DNA from: Actinomyces marmotae | GTDB taxonomy: Bacteria; Actinomycetota; Actinomycetes; Actinomycetales; Actinomycetaceae | Direction of reading: 5' to 3' | DNA length: 64,000 bases | Assembly (NCBI RefSeq): GCF_013177295.1 | Contig: NZ_CP053642.1 | Location: 2,232,001-2,296,000, forward strand | Shown here: in pieces, positions 16,958 to 25,704 of the stretch | Layout of the letters: each line of letters starts with the position of its first letter | How positions within the stretch are numbered: the stretch's first letter is position 1 | The notes under the pieces: generated by a model | What the model was told of the DNA's origin: nothing | The model's input: the letters and a program-made list of their open reading frames with translations, nothing else | Database searches by the model: none | Position numbers and translations under genes: made by a program

Positions 16958-18514
16958 TCAGTTCTCCGGGAAGGGGCGCACGACCTCGCCGACCATGCCG
17001 CTCCAGCCGTAGCCGACGGTGATGTGCTGGATGCGCGCGGGCCGTCCCATCCAGTCGGTGTGGACCACCTGGTCGCCGCCGAGGTAGATGGCCACATGCG
17101 TGATCGTGCCCGAGCCGTCGACGTAGAAGATGAGGTCGCCGCGCTGGCGCTGGGACAGCGGGACGTGCTGCATCCTGGGGTGGCGGAAGAGTTCCTGCGA
17201 GGTGCGGTAGTCCGGCCAGGCGTGCCGGTGGGTGTTGATGGGCTGGGGGTCGAGGCCGCCGGCGTACAGGGACTGGAGGACCAGGCCGGAGCAGTCGTAG
17301 CCGAGGCCGTAGGGGCCGGCCCCGCCCCAGGTGTAGCTCGATCCGATCTGGTCTTGCGCGTAGCCGATCATCGCCTCGATGCGCTCGGAGCGGGTGGCGC
17401 TCAGGCGGATGGGGGTGGCGTGGTGGTCCTCAATGGCGAACCAGTCGTAGCCGGTTCCCAGGGCGTCCCAGGTGGCCTTGTCGACGACGCCGGTGGCCGG
17501 CAGCCCGGCACGGCTCTGGAAGTTGGCGACGGCGGACATGAGGGCGTCGTCCACCGAGGCGAGCTTCGAGGGGCTCCACAGGCCCAGGGACTGCTGCACG
17601 ATCCTCACCTTGACGCCGTTCATCCCGATGGTGAGGTTATTGCTGGCGCCGTTGAGCGGGGTGATGGTCTTGGTGGGCTGGAGGAACCACGACGGCGCCC
17701 AGTAGGCCCACCAGGCCCCGGAGTCGTAGAACCAGTAGGTCTTGCCATCGATGTTCCGGCTGCCGGTGGCCATGATGCCACTGGAGGGGTCCATGTAATA
17801 CCACTCGTCCAGGCCGAGCCACCCGGTGGCCATGGCTCCGGTAGAGGGGGTGTAGTAGCGCCAGCCATCGGCGTGCTTGATCCATCCGAGCGCCATGGCG
17901 CCGTCGGCGGCGAGGTAGTAGCGCGCCCCGTCCACGGTGAGGCTGCCCGTGCTCATGACGCCACTGGAGGGGTCGAGGTAGTACCAGTGCCCGCGATCCT
18001 TGAGCCAGCCGGTGTACTGGGTGCCGGAGTCGCGGTTGTAGTGCCAGCCGGCGTCGTCCTTCCACCAGCCGGTGCGCATGTAGCCCTCGGCGTCGAAGCA
18101 GTAGATGGCGTAGTCGATGGGGGCGCACTGGGAGCGGGGGAAGGTGCCGTCGGGGTTCCTCCACCACCAACGCCAGTCGGCCTTGACCCATGCGCCGGCG
18201 GGGTTGACGGAGGACGGGGCGATGGCGGGCACGGCGGCGGCCTGAGGCTCCTCCGGCCGAGGGGCCACGGCCGCGGGCCCGGCCGCCCCAGGATCGATCG
18301 CCGACGGCGTTGCGCCCGCGTCGGGCCGGCCCTCCGAGGGCGCGGGGCCCAGGCGGTTCCCGGCGCCCGGACCGGTGGTCGACGCCGGGGCGCTCGGGGA
18401 TGGCGTCGCCCCCGGGTCATCGACCGCGCTCGCCTGCGCGGCGAGGGGAAGGGCGAGGGCGGCGGCGAGGCCCGCGGCCGCGAGTCGGCGGGCGGCGCTC
18501 CGTGTCCAGTGCAT
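16958..18514 (-). CDS. secreted NlpC/P60 peptidoglycan hydrolase with cell-wall-binding repeats
   Basis: A 518-residue exported protein. A Sec signal peptide (about 1-29, ending QASA) is followed by a Pro/Ala/Ser-rich linker. About six choline-binding/GW-like repeats follow (GWWKDDAGWHYN, TGWLKDRGHWYYLD, MALGWIKHADGWRYY, ATGWLGLDEWYYMD). A PG_binding_1 domain comes next, with FQSRAGLPATGVVDKATWDAL. The C-terminal NlpC/P60 domain has catalytic C408 (YDCSGLV) and H473 (THVAIYLG). NlpC/P60 enzymes typically cleave the gamma-D-Glu to diamino-acid bond of peptidoglycan stems. The repeats should anchor the enzyme to wall polymers. The start at 18514 gives a proper signal peptide. A lipoprotein gene lies 98 bases upstream on the same strand. 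Confidence 0.88.
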   Translation of the reverse strand: MHWTRSAARRLAAAGLAAALALPLAAQASAVDDPGATPSPSAPASTTGPGAGNRLGPAPSEGRPDAGATPSAIDPGAAGPAAVAPRPEEPQAAAVPAIAPSSVNPAGAWVKADWRWWWRNPDGTFPRSQCAPIDYAIYCFDAEGYMRTGWWKDDAGWHYNRDSGTQYTGWLKDRGHWYYLDPSSGVMSTGSLTVDGARYYLAADGAMALGWIKHADGWRYYTPSTGAMATGWLGLDEWYYMDPSSGIMATGSRNIDGKTYWFYDSGAWWAYWAPSWFLQPTKTITPLNGASNNLTIGMNGVKVRIVQQSLGLWSPSKLASVDDALMSAVANFQSRAGLPATGVVDKATWDALGTGYDWFAIEDHHATPIRLSATRSERIEAMIGYAQDQIGSSYTWGGAGPYGLGYDCSGLVLQSLYAGGLDPQPINTHRHAWPDYRTSQELFRHPRMQHVPLSQRQRGDLIFYVDGSGTITHVAIYLGGDQVVHTDWMGRPARIQHITVGYGWSGMVGEVVRPFPEN

Positions 18515-18612
18515 GGGTTCTTCTCTCGTGGGGAGGGGCGCTTCATCGCGCCGGCTGTGGAGTTGGGCGGGTTTCGTCTCAGGGCGGGGCCTGGGAGGAG
18601 CGTGGGGCGGGG

Positions 18613-19254
18613 TCAGAAGACTACCGGCCAGGTCGATAGGCAGCTGGTGAGGGCGATCTGCGCCTGCGCGCGGGATTCGGCGGCGGCCTGGTACTCGGGG
18701 TTGGGCGTCGGGGTCCGCCCGGACTTGATGTCGTCCTCGGCCTGGGCGGCGTCCGCGTACTCGGAGATCTCGCCGCCCGAGAGCCTGCCGGCCACGCTCA
18801 CGTAGGCGTCCAGGGAGGTCAGGGCGGCGGTGGCCGTCGGGTCGGAGCCGGCGGCGTCGGCCAGCTGGCCCCGGTGGCTCGACGCGAGCACTCCGGCGAA
18901 GGACTCCCAGGCTTTCTGCTTGGCCACAGGGTCCTTCGAGTCGGCGAGCGCCGTGTAGCGCTGCCCCTCGGGGGTCTCGGCCAGGGCCCTCCCGACGACG
19001 CCGTCCATCGCCGCGCACTGCGCGGAAGCGGTGACGGCAGCGAGCGGGGCGGGGGTCGTGGTGGCGGTGCGCAGCTCGGTGGGTAGCCCCGCGCCGGGCT
19101 GCTCGGCGCCGGCGGGTGCCGCCGTGGCCGCGGTGCTGGGGGCGGCGGCGGGCGTGGACTCAGCGCATCCGGCCAGTCCGACGACGGCGAGGAGCGCCGC
19201 CGCAGCGGCCCGGGGGACCGTGCTGGTGAGCAGGGTGTTGAGGCGGCGCGTCAT
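18613..19254 (-). CDS. secreted lipoprotein of unknown function
   Basis: A 213-residue protein with a lipoprotein signal: basic MTRR start, hydrophobic stretch, lipobox LAGC with C30 as the lipid-modified cysteine. A Thr/Ala/Pro-rich spacer follows, then a probably helical domain with two further cysteines (QCAAM and LTSCLS). I do not recognise the family. ATG 19254 has a TATTCT -10 six bases upstream and no ribosome binding site, so it is probably leaderless. It may form a unit with the NlpC/P60 gene downstream. Confidence 0.78.
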   Translation of the reverse strand: MTRRLNTLLTSTVPRAAAAALLAVVGLAGCAESTPAAAPSTAATAAPAGAEQPGAGLPTELRTATTTPAPLAAVTASAQCAAMDGVVGRALAETPEGQRYTALADSKDPVAKQKAWESFAGVLASSHRGQLADAAGSDPTATAALTSLDAYVSVAGRLSGGEISEYADAAQAEDDIKSGRTPTPNPEYQAAAESRAQAQIALTSCLSTWPVVF

Positions 19255-19260
19255 GCGGCC

Positions 19261-19266
19261 AGAATA
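19261..19266 (-). promoter_or_regulatory. -10 box (TATTCT) of a leaderless promoter for the lipoprotein gene
   Basis: TATTCT-GGCCGC-ATG, nearly identical to the start of the Ser/Thr kinase gene at 3354. Confidence 0.6.
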
Positions 19267-19291
19267 CCAAGGCGATGACGGCTATCTCACC

Positions 19292-20089
19292 TCAGAGGAC
19301 CGGTGGGACCTGGCCGAGGAGGTCGTCGATGAGCTCGGCCATGGAACCGACCACGCGCTCGCAGGCCCGGCTCACCTCGGGCGGGGCCCAGGGCAGGGTG
19401 ATGGGGTGGTCCGCGAGGGCGTGCATGGAGACGTCGTTGTAGGAGTCCCCGAGCGTCCACACCTCAAGGCCCTCGGAGGCCCGGATGGGCGCCAGGGGGC
19501 CGGCGAGGAGCTCGGCGAGCCCGCCCCCCTTGGAGGATCCGGTCGGCACGATGTCGAGGAACTCCAGGTTGCGGTGGCACTCGATGCCCGCCCCCCAGCG
19601 CTCGACGGCCTCGATCTCGATGCGCTCGCGCAGGAAGTCGTCGGTGACGCGCAGCGGCACCCCGATGAAGCGGTGCTCACTCATCAGCGCGGCGCTCATG
19701 GGCTCGAAGACCTGGAGGATGGAGGAAGTGTCGCCGTTGTTGTCGGCCAGGATGTAGTCCTGCGTGATCGTGGTGGCGTAGGTGGTCACGCCGGGTAGGC
19801 CGGCGGTGTCCTCGACGATGGCGCGGGCGACTCCGTCGGGGAGGTGGCGGGCCGCGAGGACCCGGTACTCGCCATCGATGAGGACGGCGCCGGTGAAGAC
19901 GACGCCGTAGTCGAAGCGCACCCCTTCGGGCTCCAGGACGCCGCGCGCGGCGAAGATGGATTTGCCGGTGTCGATGGCGAGCAGGTTGCCGGCAGCTCGC
20001 CAGCGCTCCATGGCCTCGCGGTCGGCCCGGGCCACGGCGCGATTGAAGATGATGGTGGAGTCGAGGTCGGTGACGATGAGGCGTCGCAT
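19292..20089 (-). CDS. HAD-superfamily (Cof/IIB-like) phosphatase linked to the PTS operon
   Basis: A 265-residue HAD hydrolase. Motif I is DLDST (nucleophile D8, acid D10) and motif IV is GDSYNDVSMHALADH; a large cap lies between them, as in Cof/sucrose-phosphatase-like proteins. It follows the mannose-type PTS genes on the same strand. This suggests it dephosphorylates the sugar phosphate delivered by the PTS, or a product of it; that is inference. GGAGGG precedes the ATG. A strong 12-bp-stem hairpin in the 146-base gap to EIID probably lowers or uncouples its expression. Confidence 0.8.
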   Translation of the reverse strand: MRRLIVTDLDSTIIFNRAVARADREAMERWRAAGNLLAIDTGKSIFAARGVLEPEGVRFDYGVVFTGAVLIDGEYRVLAARHLPDGVARAIVEDTAGLPGVTTYATTITQDYILADNNGDTSSILQVFEPMSAALMSEHRFIGVPLRVTDDFLRERIEIEAVERWGAGIECHRNLEFLDIVPTGSSKGGGLAELLAGPLAPIRASEGLEVWTLGDSYNDVSMHALADHPITLPWAPPEVSRACERVVGSMAELIDDLLGQVPPVL

Positions 20090-20169
20090 GGGCCCTCCGT
20101 TGGGCTTCTGGCTGGGCTGGCGGATCTCAGGGCGAATCGGGCCTGGCGCGGGCGACGGCGCCTGCGCGC

Positions 20170-20207
20170 GCGAGGGGCGCGGGAGCGGCGCTCCACGCGC
20201 CCCTCGC
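20170..20207 (-). terminator. intercistronic hairpin between EIID and the HAD gene
   Basis: GCGAGGGGCGCG pairs perfectly with CGCGCCCCTCGC. Lying inside the apparent operon, it could act as a partial terminator or stabilise the upstream PTS message. Confidence 0.55.
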
Positions 20208-20235
20208 AGCCTAGGGCATGGGGCCGCCCACCGGC

Positions 20236-21081
20236 TCAGCCAAGGAGGCCCGTCCAGGCGCCGAGGATGCCGACGACGAACATGCCCAGGATGATCCACA
20301 GCGCGTTGACCTTCTTGTTGAGCAGCCACATGCACAGGAAGGTCAGTCCCAGCGCGGCCACTCCCGGCAGCAGCTGATCGAGGATCATCTGCAGCGTCGT
20401 GTCGGTGACGATGCCGGTGTCCCGGTTCTCGACCGACGCGACCACGGCCGGGAAGTTGATTGTCGTCCACTTCGAGACCAGGGCGCCCATGACGAACAGG
20501 CCCATGACGGCGGCCATCTGGGTGATCTTCTTGAGCTGGCCGCCGCCGACCTCGGTGACCATCGCGGTGCCCCGCTCGTAGCCGAGCTTGAGCCCGTACC
20601 AGCGCGTAGCCACGCGCAGGACGTTGATGCCCAGGAAGAACAGCAGGGGACCCACGATGGAGCCGTCGAGCGCCAGCGAGGCGCCCAGGGCCGCCAGGAC
20701 GGGCCGGGCGGTTCCCCAGAAGATGGGGTCGCCAACTCCGGCGAGCGGCCCCATGAGGCCGATCTTGACGTTGGTGATGGTGTCGTCGCCGATGGGCTCG
20801 CCCTTGGCGCGCTGCTCCTCCATGGCGGCGGTGATGCCGAAGACGACTGAGGACACCCACGGGTGGGTGTTGTAGAACTCCAGGTGGCGCTCGAGAGCGG
20901 CGGCCTGCGCGGCCTTGTCGCCCTTGTAGACCTTCTTAATCACGGGCATGAGGGTGAAGCAGAAGCCCATCGCCTGCATGCGCTCGAAGTTGAAGGAGCC
21001 CAGGAGCGTCGTCGAGCGCCAGTACATGGACCGCAAGTCCCTGTTGGTCAGGGAGCGCTCAGCGGTCGTGGTGGAAGTCAT
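20236..21081 (-). CDS. manZ: PTS mannose-family EIID membrane component
   Basis: A 281-residue EIID. Family features are TNRDLRSMYWRSTTLLGSFNFERM at the N-terminus, MEEQRAKGEPI with GLMGPLAGVGDPIFWGT, and hydrophobic C-terminal helices. Together with EIIC it forms the sugar channel. ATG 21081 has GGAGAA at good spacing; an earlier in-frame ATG at 21096 would leave little space after EIIC. The gap to EIIC is 19 bases, so the genes are co-transcribed. The sugar cannot be named from sequence; mannose/glucose, hexosamine or N-acetylgalactosamine are family options. Confidence 0.92.
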   Translation of the reverse strand: MTSTTTAERSLTNRDLRSMYWRSTTLLGSFNFERMQAMGFCFTLMPVIKKVYKGDKAAQAAALERHLEFYNTHPWVSSVVFGITAAMEEQRAKGEPIGDDTITNVKIGLMGPLAGVGDPIFWGTARPVLAALGASLALDGSIVGPLLFFLGINVLRVATRWYGLKLGYERGTAMVTEVGGGQLKKITQMAAVMGLFVMGALVSKWTTINFPAVVASVENRDTGIVTDTTLQMILDQLLPGVAALGLTFLCMWLLNKKVNALWIILGMFVVGILGAWTGLLG

Positions 21082-21100
21082 GATCATGTTCTCCATTCAC

Positions 21101-22033
21101 TCAGTCGAGCTCGTCGTCGAGGTCATCGTCCGCGTAGGCGCCGCCACCGGCGGGCGCGGGGGCTGCCTGGGGCGCGGGGGCCGGCTTGGCGAACTCGGGG
21201 TTGAGCTGGGTGTAGATGACGGCGAGGCAGGCGCCCACGATGCCCAGGCCCACGAGCGTCACTCCGGTCGGCATGACCTGGAGGACCCAGTTCGCCATGT
21301 CCCCGGCGCCCTGGGGGGCGGCGACGGAGCCCTTGCCGGCGATCGTCGTGGCGAAGGTGGCGAAGACGAAGCCCAGGAAGAAGAAGGGCATGAGCTTGCG
21401 GGCCTTCATCATGTTGATGACCATCGCGTATCCGACGACGACGATGAATCCACCGGCGATTCCCAATCCCTTGGTGATGACCTCGGGGATGGCGTCCAGC
21501 GCCTTGTTGACGGCGTCGCCGGAGGCAAGCGCCGCGACGATCGCGGTGGGGATGGCCACGCGCAGGCCCTGGAGGCCCAGGGCGGTAAAGTGCATGGCCA
21601 CGATGCCCCGGTAGTTGGCCTGCTTGGCGTATCGATCGGCTTGGTGGGCGAAGAACACGGCGATGGTTCGCACGAAGATCGTCAGGGCCTGACCGGCGAC
21701 GGCCAGTGGGACGGCGACGCCGATAGCGGCATCGATGGCCGCCTTCGTGCCACCGGCGCCGTTCATGGAGGCGACGGCGATGACGGTGGAGATGGTCGAG
21801 GCCATGGCCGCGTCGGGGGCCATGGCGGCGCCGACGTTCAGCCAGCCCAGCGCGATCAGCTCCAGGGTGCCCCCGACGACGATGCCGACGGTGGGCTGGC
21901 CCAGGGCGAGTCCGGTCAGGGTGCAGGCGACGAGGGGGCGGTGGAACTGGCGCTCGTCGAGGACGCTCCCCAGCCCCGCGATGAAGGCGACGATGGTGAC
22001 CAGGATGATCTGGATTGTGGAGATGTCATGCAT
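21101..22033 (-). CDS. manY: PTS mannose-family EIIC membrane component
   Basis: A 310-residue EIIC with multiple membrane helices. It begins MHDISTIQIILVTIVAFIAG, and GLALGQPTVGIVVGGTLELI is typical. The C-terminal tail is Ala/Pro-rich and strongly acidic (DDDLDDELD). It follows EIIB after 38 bases and precedes EIID, in the standard order. AAAGG precedes the start. Confidence 0.92.
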   Translation of the reverse strand: MHDISTIQIILVTIVAFIAGLGSVLDERQFHRPLVACTLTGLALGQPTVGIVVGGTLELIALGWLNVGAAMAPDAAMASTISTVIAVASMNGAGGTKAAIDAAIGVAVPLAVAGQALTIFVRTIAVFFAHQADRYAKQANYRGIVAMHFTALGLQGLRVAIPTAIVAALASGDAVNKALDAIPEVITKGLGIAGGFIVVVGYAMVINMMKARKLMPFFFLGFVFATFATTIAGKGSVAAPQGAGDMANWVLQVMPTGVTLVGLGIVGACLAVIYTQLNPEFAKPAPAPQAAPAPAGGGAYADDDLDDELD

Positions 22034-22071
22034 GGGAGAACCTTTCGCGTGGGCTCAGCGCGAGGCCGGCC

Positions 22072-22563
22072 CTACGCCAGCCCCTTCGACTTGAGGGTGG
22101 GCATGAGGTCGGAACGACCCGTGGAGGGGACCTGCTGGATGTACTGGGGGATGCCCCGGGAGTCGATCTCGATGAAGGCGGCGACGTCCTCGGGGGAGGC
22201 GTAGACGGCCTGGGACACCTGTGAGGTCCCCTGCTTGAAGGTCATGCCGCCCACGTTGATCTCGCTGGCCTCGATCCCGAGGTCGAGGAGCCTCACGATG
22301 TCCGCGGGCGTCTCGACGACGATGATGGCCTTGAGAGCGGCGTACTTGGGGTTCTTGTAGACCCGCGCCGCCTTCTCCACACCCAGGACGTGGACCTTGA
22401 CCTTGCCGCCGCCGGTTTGAAGGAGGAGGGACTTCCGCAGCTCGTCATTGGCGGCGCTGTCCGAGACCGCAAGGATGGCCTCGGCGCCCAGGGAGCCCGC
22501 CCAGTTGTTGGCGACCTGTCCGTGAACCAGGCGGGAATCGATACGCAGGAGCTTGATGTCCAT
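22072..22563 (-). CDS. PTS mannose-family EIIB component
   Basis: A 163-residue cytoplasmic EIIB. The phosphorylated histidine is H14 in RIDSRLVHGQV, matching the family motif. It passes phosphate from EIIA to the incoming sugar. Its ATG overlaps the EIIA stop (TGATG), so translation is probably coupled; AAGGAG lies inside the end of the EIIA gene. In E. coli EIIA and EIIB are fused as ManX; here they are separate. Confidence 0.93.
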   Translation of the reverse strand: MDIKLLRIDSRLVHGQVANNWAGSLGAEAILAVSDSAANDELRKSLLLQTGGGKVKVHVLGVEKAARVYKNPKYAALKAIIVVETPADIVRLLDLGIEASEINVGGMTFKQGTSQVSQAVYASPEDVAAFIEIDSRGIPQYIQQVPSTGRSDLMPTLKSKGLA

Positions 22564-23003
22564 CAGAGCTCGTCTCCTTCGTCGTCAGAGGTGGTGAAGG
22601 TGTTGGGGGTGTACTCCTCGGAGAGGATTTTGATGCCGGCCTGGCCGGCGGCGCGGGCGACCTCGACGAGCTCGGGCAGGTCCGCGCCGGCCATGCGGCG
22701 GGCGAGGACCTCGACGAGCATGGGCAGATTGGCGCCGGAGACGACGTCGGCGTCGGGGCGCTCCGCCGCGAAGCGCGCCGCGGCGTTGTAGGGGCTCCCG
22801 CCGAAGAGGTCGCACAGAATGAGGTGCCGCTCGGACGGCGAGGCCTCAACGGCCGCCGCGTACTTGGCGAGGAGGTCGTCAGGCCCCTCCGATTGCTCGA
22901 AGGTGACGGCGACGACGTCGTGGCTCGGGCCGACGATCATGGTGGAGGAGCCGAGCAGCCCCTCCGCCATGCGCCCATGAGCAGCGATGATCACGGATAC
23001 CAC
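22563..23003 (-). CDS. PTS mannose-family EIIA component
   Basis: A 146-residue EIIA that accepts phosphate from HPr on H9 (VIIAAHGRMAEG). LILCDLFGGSPYNAAA is the second family motif. I chose GTG 23003 because it gives the usual N-terminus and has GGAAGG nine bases upstream; a GTG at 22994 is possible and the ATG at 23054 is less likely. It is the first gene of the five-gene unit. No EI, HPr or dedicated regulator gene is adjacent, but GTTAGC repeats lie upstream. Confidence 0.9.
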   Translation of the reverse strand: MVSVIIAAHGRMAEGLLGSSTMIVGPSHDVVAVTFEQSEGPDDLLAKYAAAVEASPSERHLILCDLFGGSPYNAAARFAAERPDADVVSGANLPMLVEVLARRMAGADLPELVEVARAAGQAGIKILSEEYTPNTFTTSDDEGDEL

Positions 23004-23133
23004 GGATAACCGCCTTCCAGTCGGGCCGACGGCGAGCGAGCCCGACGCCGGCAAACGATGTGGCGACAGGGACGATAGGCGCTCTCACAAGCCAATAGAG
23101 CTCGATGCGCCCCGGTGATACCGGAGATAACGG

Positions 23134-23249
23134 GCGTTAGCAACGCGCCTCCCCAAGCGTTAGCAATGAGACGCCCGCCACGCCGTAGATATCGCATGGC
23201 TCACACGAGACGATCGCTAACTCGGACGCTAACCATGATCTTAGTCACA
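23134..23249 (-). promoter_or_regulatory. GTTAGC repeats upstream of the PTS operon (candidate operators)
   Basis: GCGTTAGCAA occurs at 23134 and 23157 (23 bp apart). The inverted core CGCTAAC occurs at 23215 and 23227 (12 bp apart). The segment CATGATCTTAGTCACA at 23234-23249 matches one half (TCACA) of a Crp/GlxR site. The 355-base gap between the EIIA start and nadE holds these, a 22-bp-phased repeat, and no gene that I can see. No DNA-binding protein has been tied to these sites. Confidence 0.5.
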
Positions 23250-23288
23250 CATGCGTCGATCCGACCGCCCTCCCCTCCCCCTCCTGGC

Positions 23289-23337
23289 CGAGACCGGTCG
23301 AAAACAGCAACGAGACCGGTCGCAGGGGCCGGTCTCG
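23289..23337. repeat. GACCGGTC repeat (family B, copy 2, three units)
   Basis: CGAGACCGGTC at 23289 and 23311 (22 bp apart), then an inverted unit (CCGGTCTCG) ending at 23337. It lies 22 bases after the nadE stop, reading on the minus strand. Confidence 0.9.
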
Positions 23338-23358
23338 GCGAGAGCGGCGGGCGGAGGA

Positions 23359-25572
23359 CTAGGACTGGGGGACGTTGCGCTCGAGCTCGGCGATCCAGGC
23401 GGCGCCGCTCGCGTCGGAGGGCATGCGCCAGTCCCCGCGGGGGGACAGCGACCCCCCGGCAACGACCTTCGGGCCGTTGGGCAGGGTCGAGCGCTTGAAC
23501 TGGTTGGCGAAGAAGCGCTTGAGGAACAGCAGCTCCCAGCGCCGGATCTCCGGCAGCGCGTAGGCGACCCGATCCGCCTCGGGCAGGCCCTGCGGCCAAT
23601 CGCCCTCGGAGGCGTTGGACCACGCCTTCTCCGCCAGGAAGGCGATCCGGCTGGGCCGCGAGCCCCTGCGCAGCACGTGCCACAGGGTGAAGTCCTGGAG
23701 GGCGTAGGGGCCGATCCGCGATTGGGTGGACTGCATGGGCTCGTCCTGACTGCCGGGCACCAGCTCGGGGCTGATCTCGGTGTCGAGGATGGACAGCAGC
23801 GTGCGCCCGACGGCGTCGTCGAAGATCCGCTCGGCCACCACCCAGCGGATGAGGTGCTGGATGAGGGTCTTGGGGATCCCCGCGTTCACCCCGTAGTGGG
23901 CCATGTGGTCGCCCACGCCGAAGGTGCACCAGCCCAGCGCCAACTCGGAGAGGTCCCCCGTGCCCAGCACGATCCCGCCACGGGCGTTGGCGATGCGGAA
24001 CAGGAAGTCGGTGCGCAGTCCTGCCTGGACGTTCTCGAAGGTGACGTCGTAGACCTCGGGGCCGCGCTCGCCGCGCCCGTAGGGGTGCCCCATCTCAGTG
24101 AGCATCTGCGTGGCGGTGGGACGGATGTCGAGCTCGGAGAAGGAGCAGCCGAGCCCGACGGCGAGGTCCTCGGCGTTGCGGCGGGTGGTGGCGCTCGTGG
24201 CGAAGCCGGGCATCGTGTAGGCCAGGATGTCGGAGCGGGGGCGGCCCAGGCGGTCCATGGCGCGGGCGGCCACGATGAGCGCCTGGGTGGAGTCCAGCCC
24301 CCCCGAGACGCCGATGACGATCCTGGGGTTGCCGATGGCGCGCAGGCGCTGGATGAGCGCCTCGACCTGGATGGAGTAGGCCTCGTAGCAGTCCTGCGCC
24401 AGGCGCGCCGGGTCGTCGGGCACGAAGGGGAAGCGGTCCACGCGCCGCCGCAGCCCGATGTCCGTCCGAGGCGCGCGCAGGTCGGCGGCGGGGATCTCGA
24501 TGCGCTCGAAGGCCCGCGGGTTGGCGAAGGAGGCGGGACCCGGGGCGTGCGCGCCACCGGCGGCGCGCGCCAGGGTGCGGGCGTTGTCCTCGAAGGTCCC
24601 CTGGCGCAGGCGCTCGGCGCGCATCCCCTCGATATCGACGTCGGCGATGGTGGCGCGCGGCCCGTCCGGGAACCGCTCGGAGGAGCCCAGCAACTCACCG
24701 TTCTCGTAGATCATGGTCTGGCCGTCCCAGGCCAGGTCCGTGCTCGACTCGCCCTGCCCGGCGGCCGCGTAGACGTAGGCGGCCAGGCCCCGGGCCGAGG
24801 AGGCGCGCGCCAGGAGGTGGCGGTCCTCGGCGCGGCCGACGGTGATCGGCGAGGAGGAGATGTTGAGCAGCACCGTGGCGCCCGCGAGCGCGGCCACGGA
24901 CGACGGCGGGACGGGCACCCACATGTCCTCGCAGACCTCCACGTGGAAAGTGAGGCCGGGGACGTCGGCGACGTCGAAGAGCAGGTGAGGGCCGAAGGGC
25001 ACGGTCGCGTCAGCGGTTCCCGCGCCCCCCGGGCCCCCGGGCCCCCGCACTCCCCGCAGGCGCACGCGGCGCTGATCGGCCTCGGGGGCGTCGCCGGCGG
25101 CGAAGTACCGGGCCTCGTAGAACTCGCGGTAGGTGGGCAGGTAGGACTTGGGGGCGACGCCGCGCACGGCCCCTCCGGCGATGACGACGGCGCAGTTGAA
25201 CAGGCGGTTGCCCACGCGGATCGGAGCCCCGATGACGATCGCGGGGAGGAAGTCCTCGCTCGCGGCCCGGATGGTCTCGATGGCGGCGAGCGTCTCATCG
25301 AGGAGGACGTCGGCGTGGAGGAGGTCGTCGATGGCGTAGCCGGTCAGGCACAGCTCGGGGAAGGCGGCGAGGCAGACGCCGTCCTCCCCAAGCGCCCGGG
25401 CCCGGTCGATGATGGCGGCGGCGTTCTCAGCCGGGTCGCCGGGGACGACGGGCAGGGTGACGGCGGCGACGCGCGCGAACCCCTGGTCGTAGGCGGAGCG
25501 GAAGGCGATGCTCGGGCGGTCGGCGGCCTCGGCCTGCGGGGCCGCCGAGTCCTGGGTGTCCTGGGTTGCCAT
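23359..25572 (-). CDS. nadE: glutamine-dependent NAD+ synthetase
   Basis: A 737-residue two-domain enzyme that makes NAD from deamido-NAD, using glutamine as ammonia donor. The N-terminal nitrilase-type domain has the E-K-C triad: E in AAFPELCLTGY, K in APKSYLPTYREFYE, C in VEVCEDMWVP. The C-terminal synthetase has the ATP-pyrophosphatase loop SGGLDSTQALIV and VLGTGDLSELALGWCTFG. This is the long actinobacterial form. I chose ATG 25572. No good ribosome binding site is seen; CAGGAT lies six bases before the ATG, inside three GGCAGGATC repeats. Confidence 0.95.
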   Translation of the reverse strand: MATQDTQDSAAPQAEAADRPSIAFRSAYDQGFARVAAVTLPVVPGDPAENAAAIIDRARALGEDGVCLAAFPELCLTGYAIDDLLHADVLLDETLAAIETIRAASEDFLPAIVIGAPIRVGNRLFNCAVVIAGGAVRGVAPKSYLPTYREFYEARYFAAGDAPEADQRRVRLRGVRGPGGPGGAGTADATVPFGPHLLFDVADVPGLTFHVEVCEDMWVPVPPSSVAALAGATVLLNISSSPITVGRAEDRHLLARASSARGLAAYVYAAAGQGESSTDLAWDGQTMIYENGELLGSSERFPDGPRATIADVDIEGMRAERLRQGTFEDNARTLARAAGGAHAPGPASFANPRAFERIEIPAADLRAPRTDIGLRRRVDRFPFVPDDPARLAQDCYEAYSIQVEALIQRLRAIGNPRIVIGVSGGLDSTQALIVAARAMDRLGRPRSDILAYTMPGFATSATTRRNAEDLAVGLGCSFSELDIRPTATQMLTEMGHPYGRGERGPEVYDVTFENVQAGLRTDFLFRIANARGGIVLGTGDLSELALGWCTFGVGDHMAHYGVNAGIPKTLIQHLIRWVVAERIFDDAVGRTLLSILDTEISPELVPGSQDEPMQSTQSRIGPYALQDFTLWHVLRRGSRPSRIAFLAEKAWSNASEGDWPQGLPEADRVAYALPEIRRWELLFLKRFFANQFKRSTLPNGPKVVAGGSLSPRGDWRMPSDASGAAWIAELERNVPQS

Positions 25573-25704
25573 GCCCCGATCCTGCCATGATCCTGCCCCG
25601 ATCCTGCCGCGATCCGACGCCGACTCGGGCCCGCCCGAGCGCCCCGGTCCACCCGGCCGGCCCGGCCCACCGCCCACCGGGCCCGCACCCCCTCGGACCG
25701 GGCC

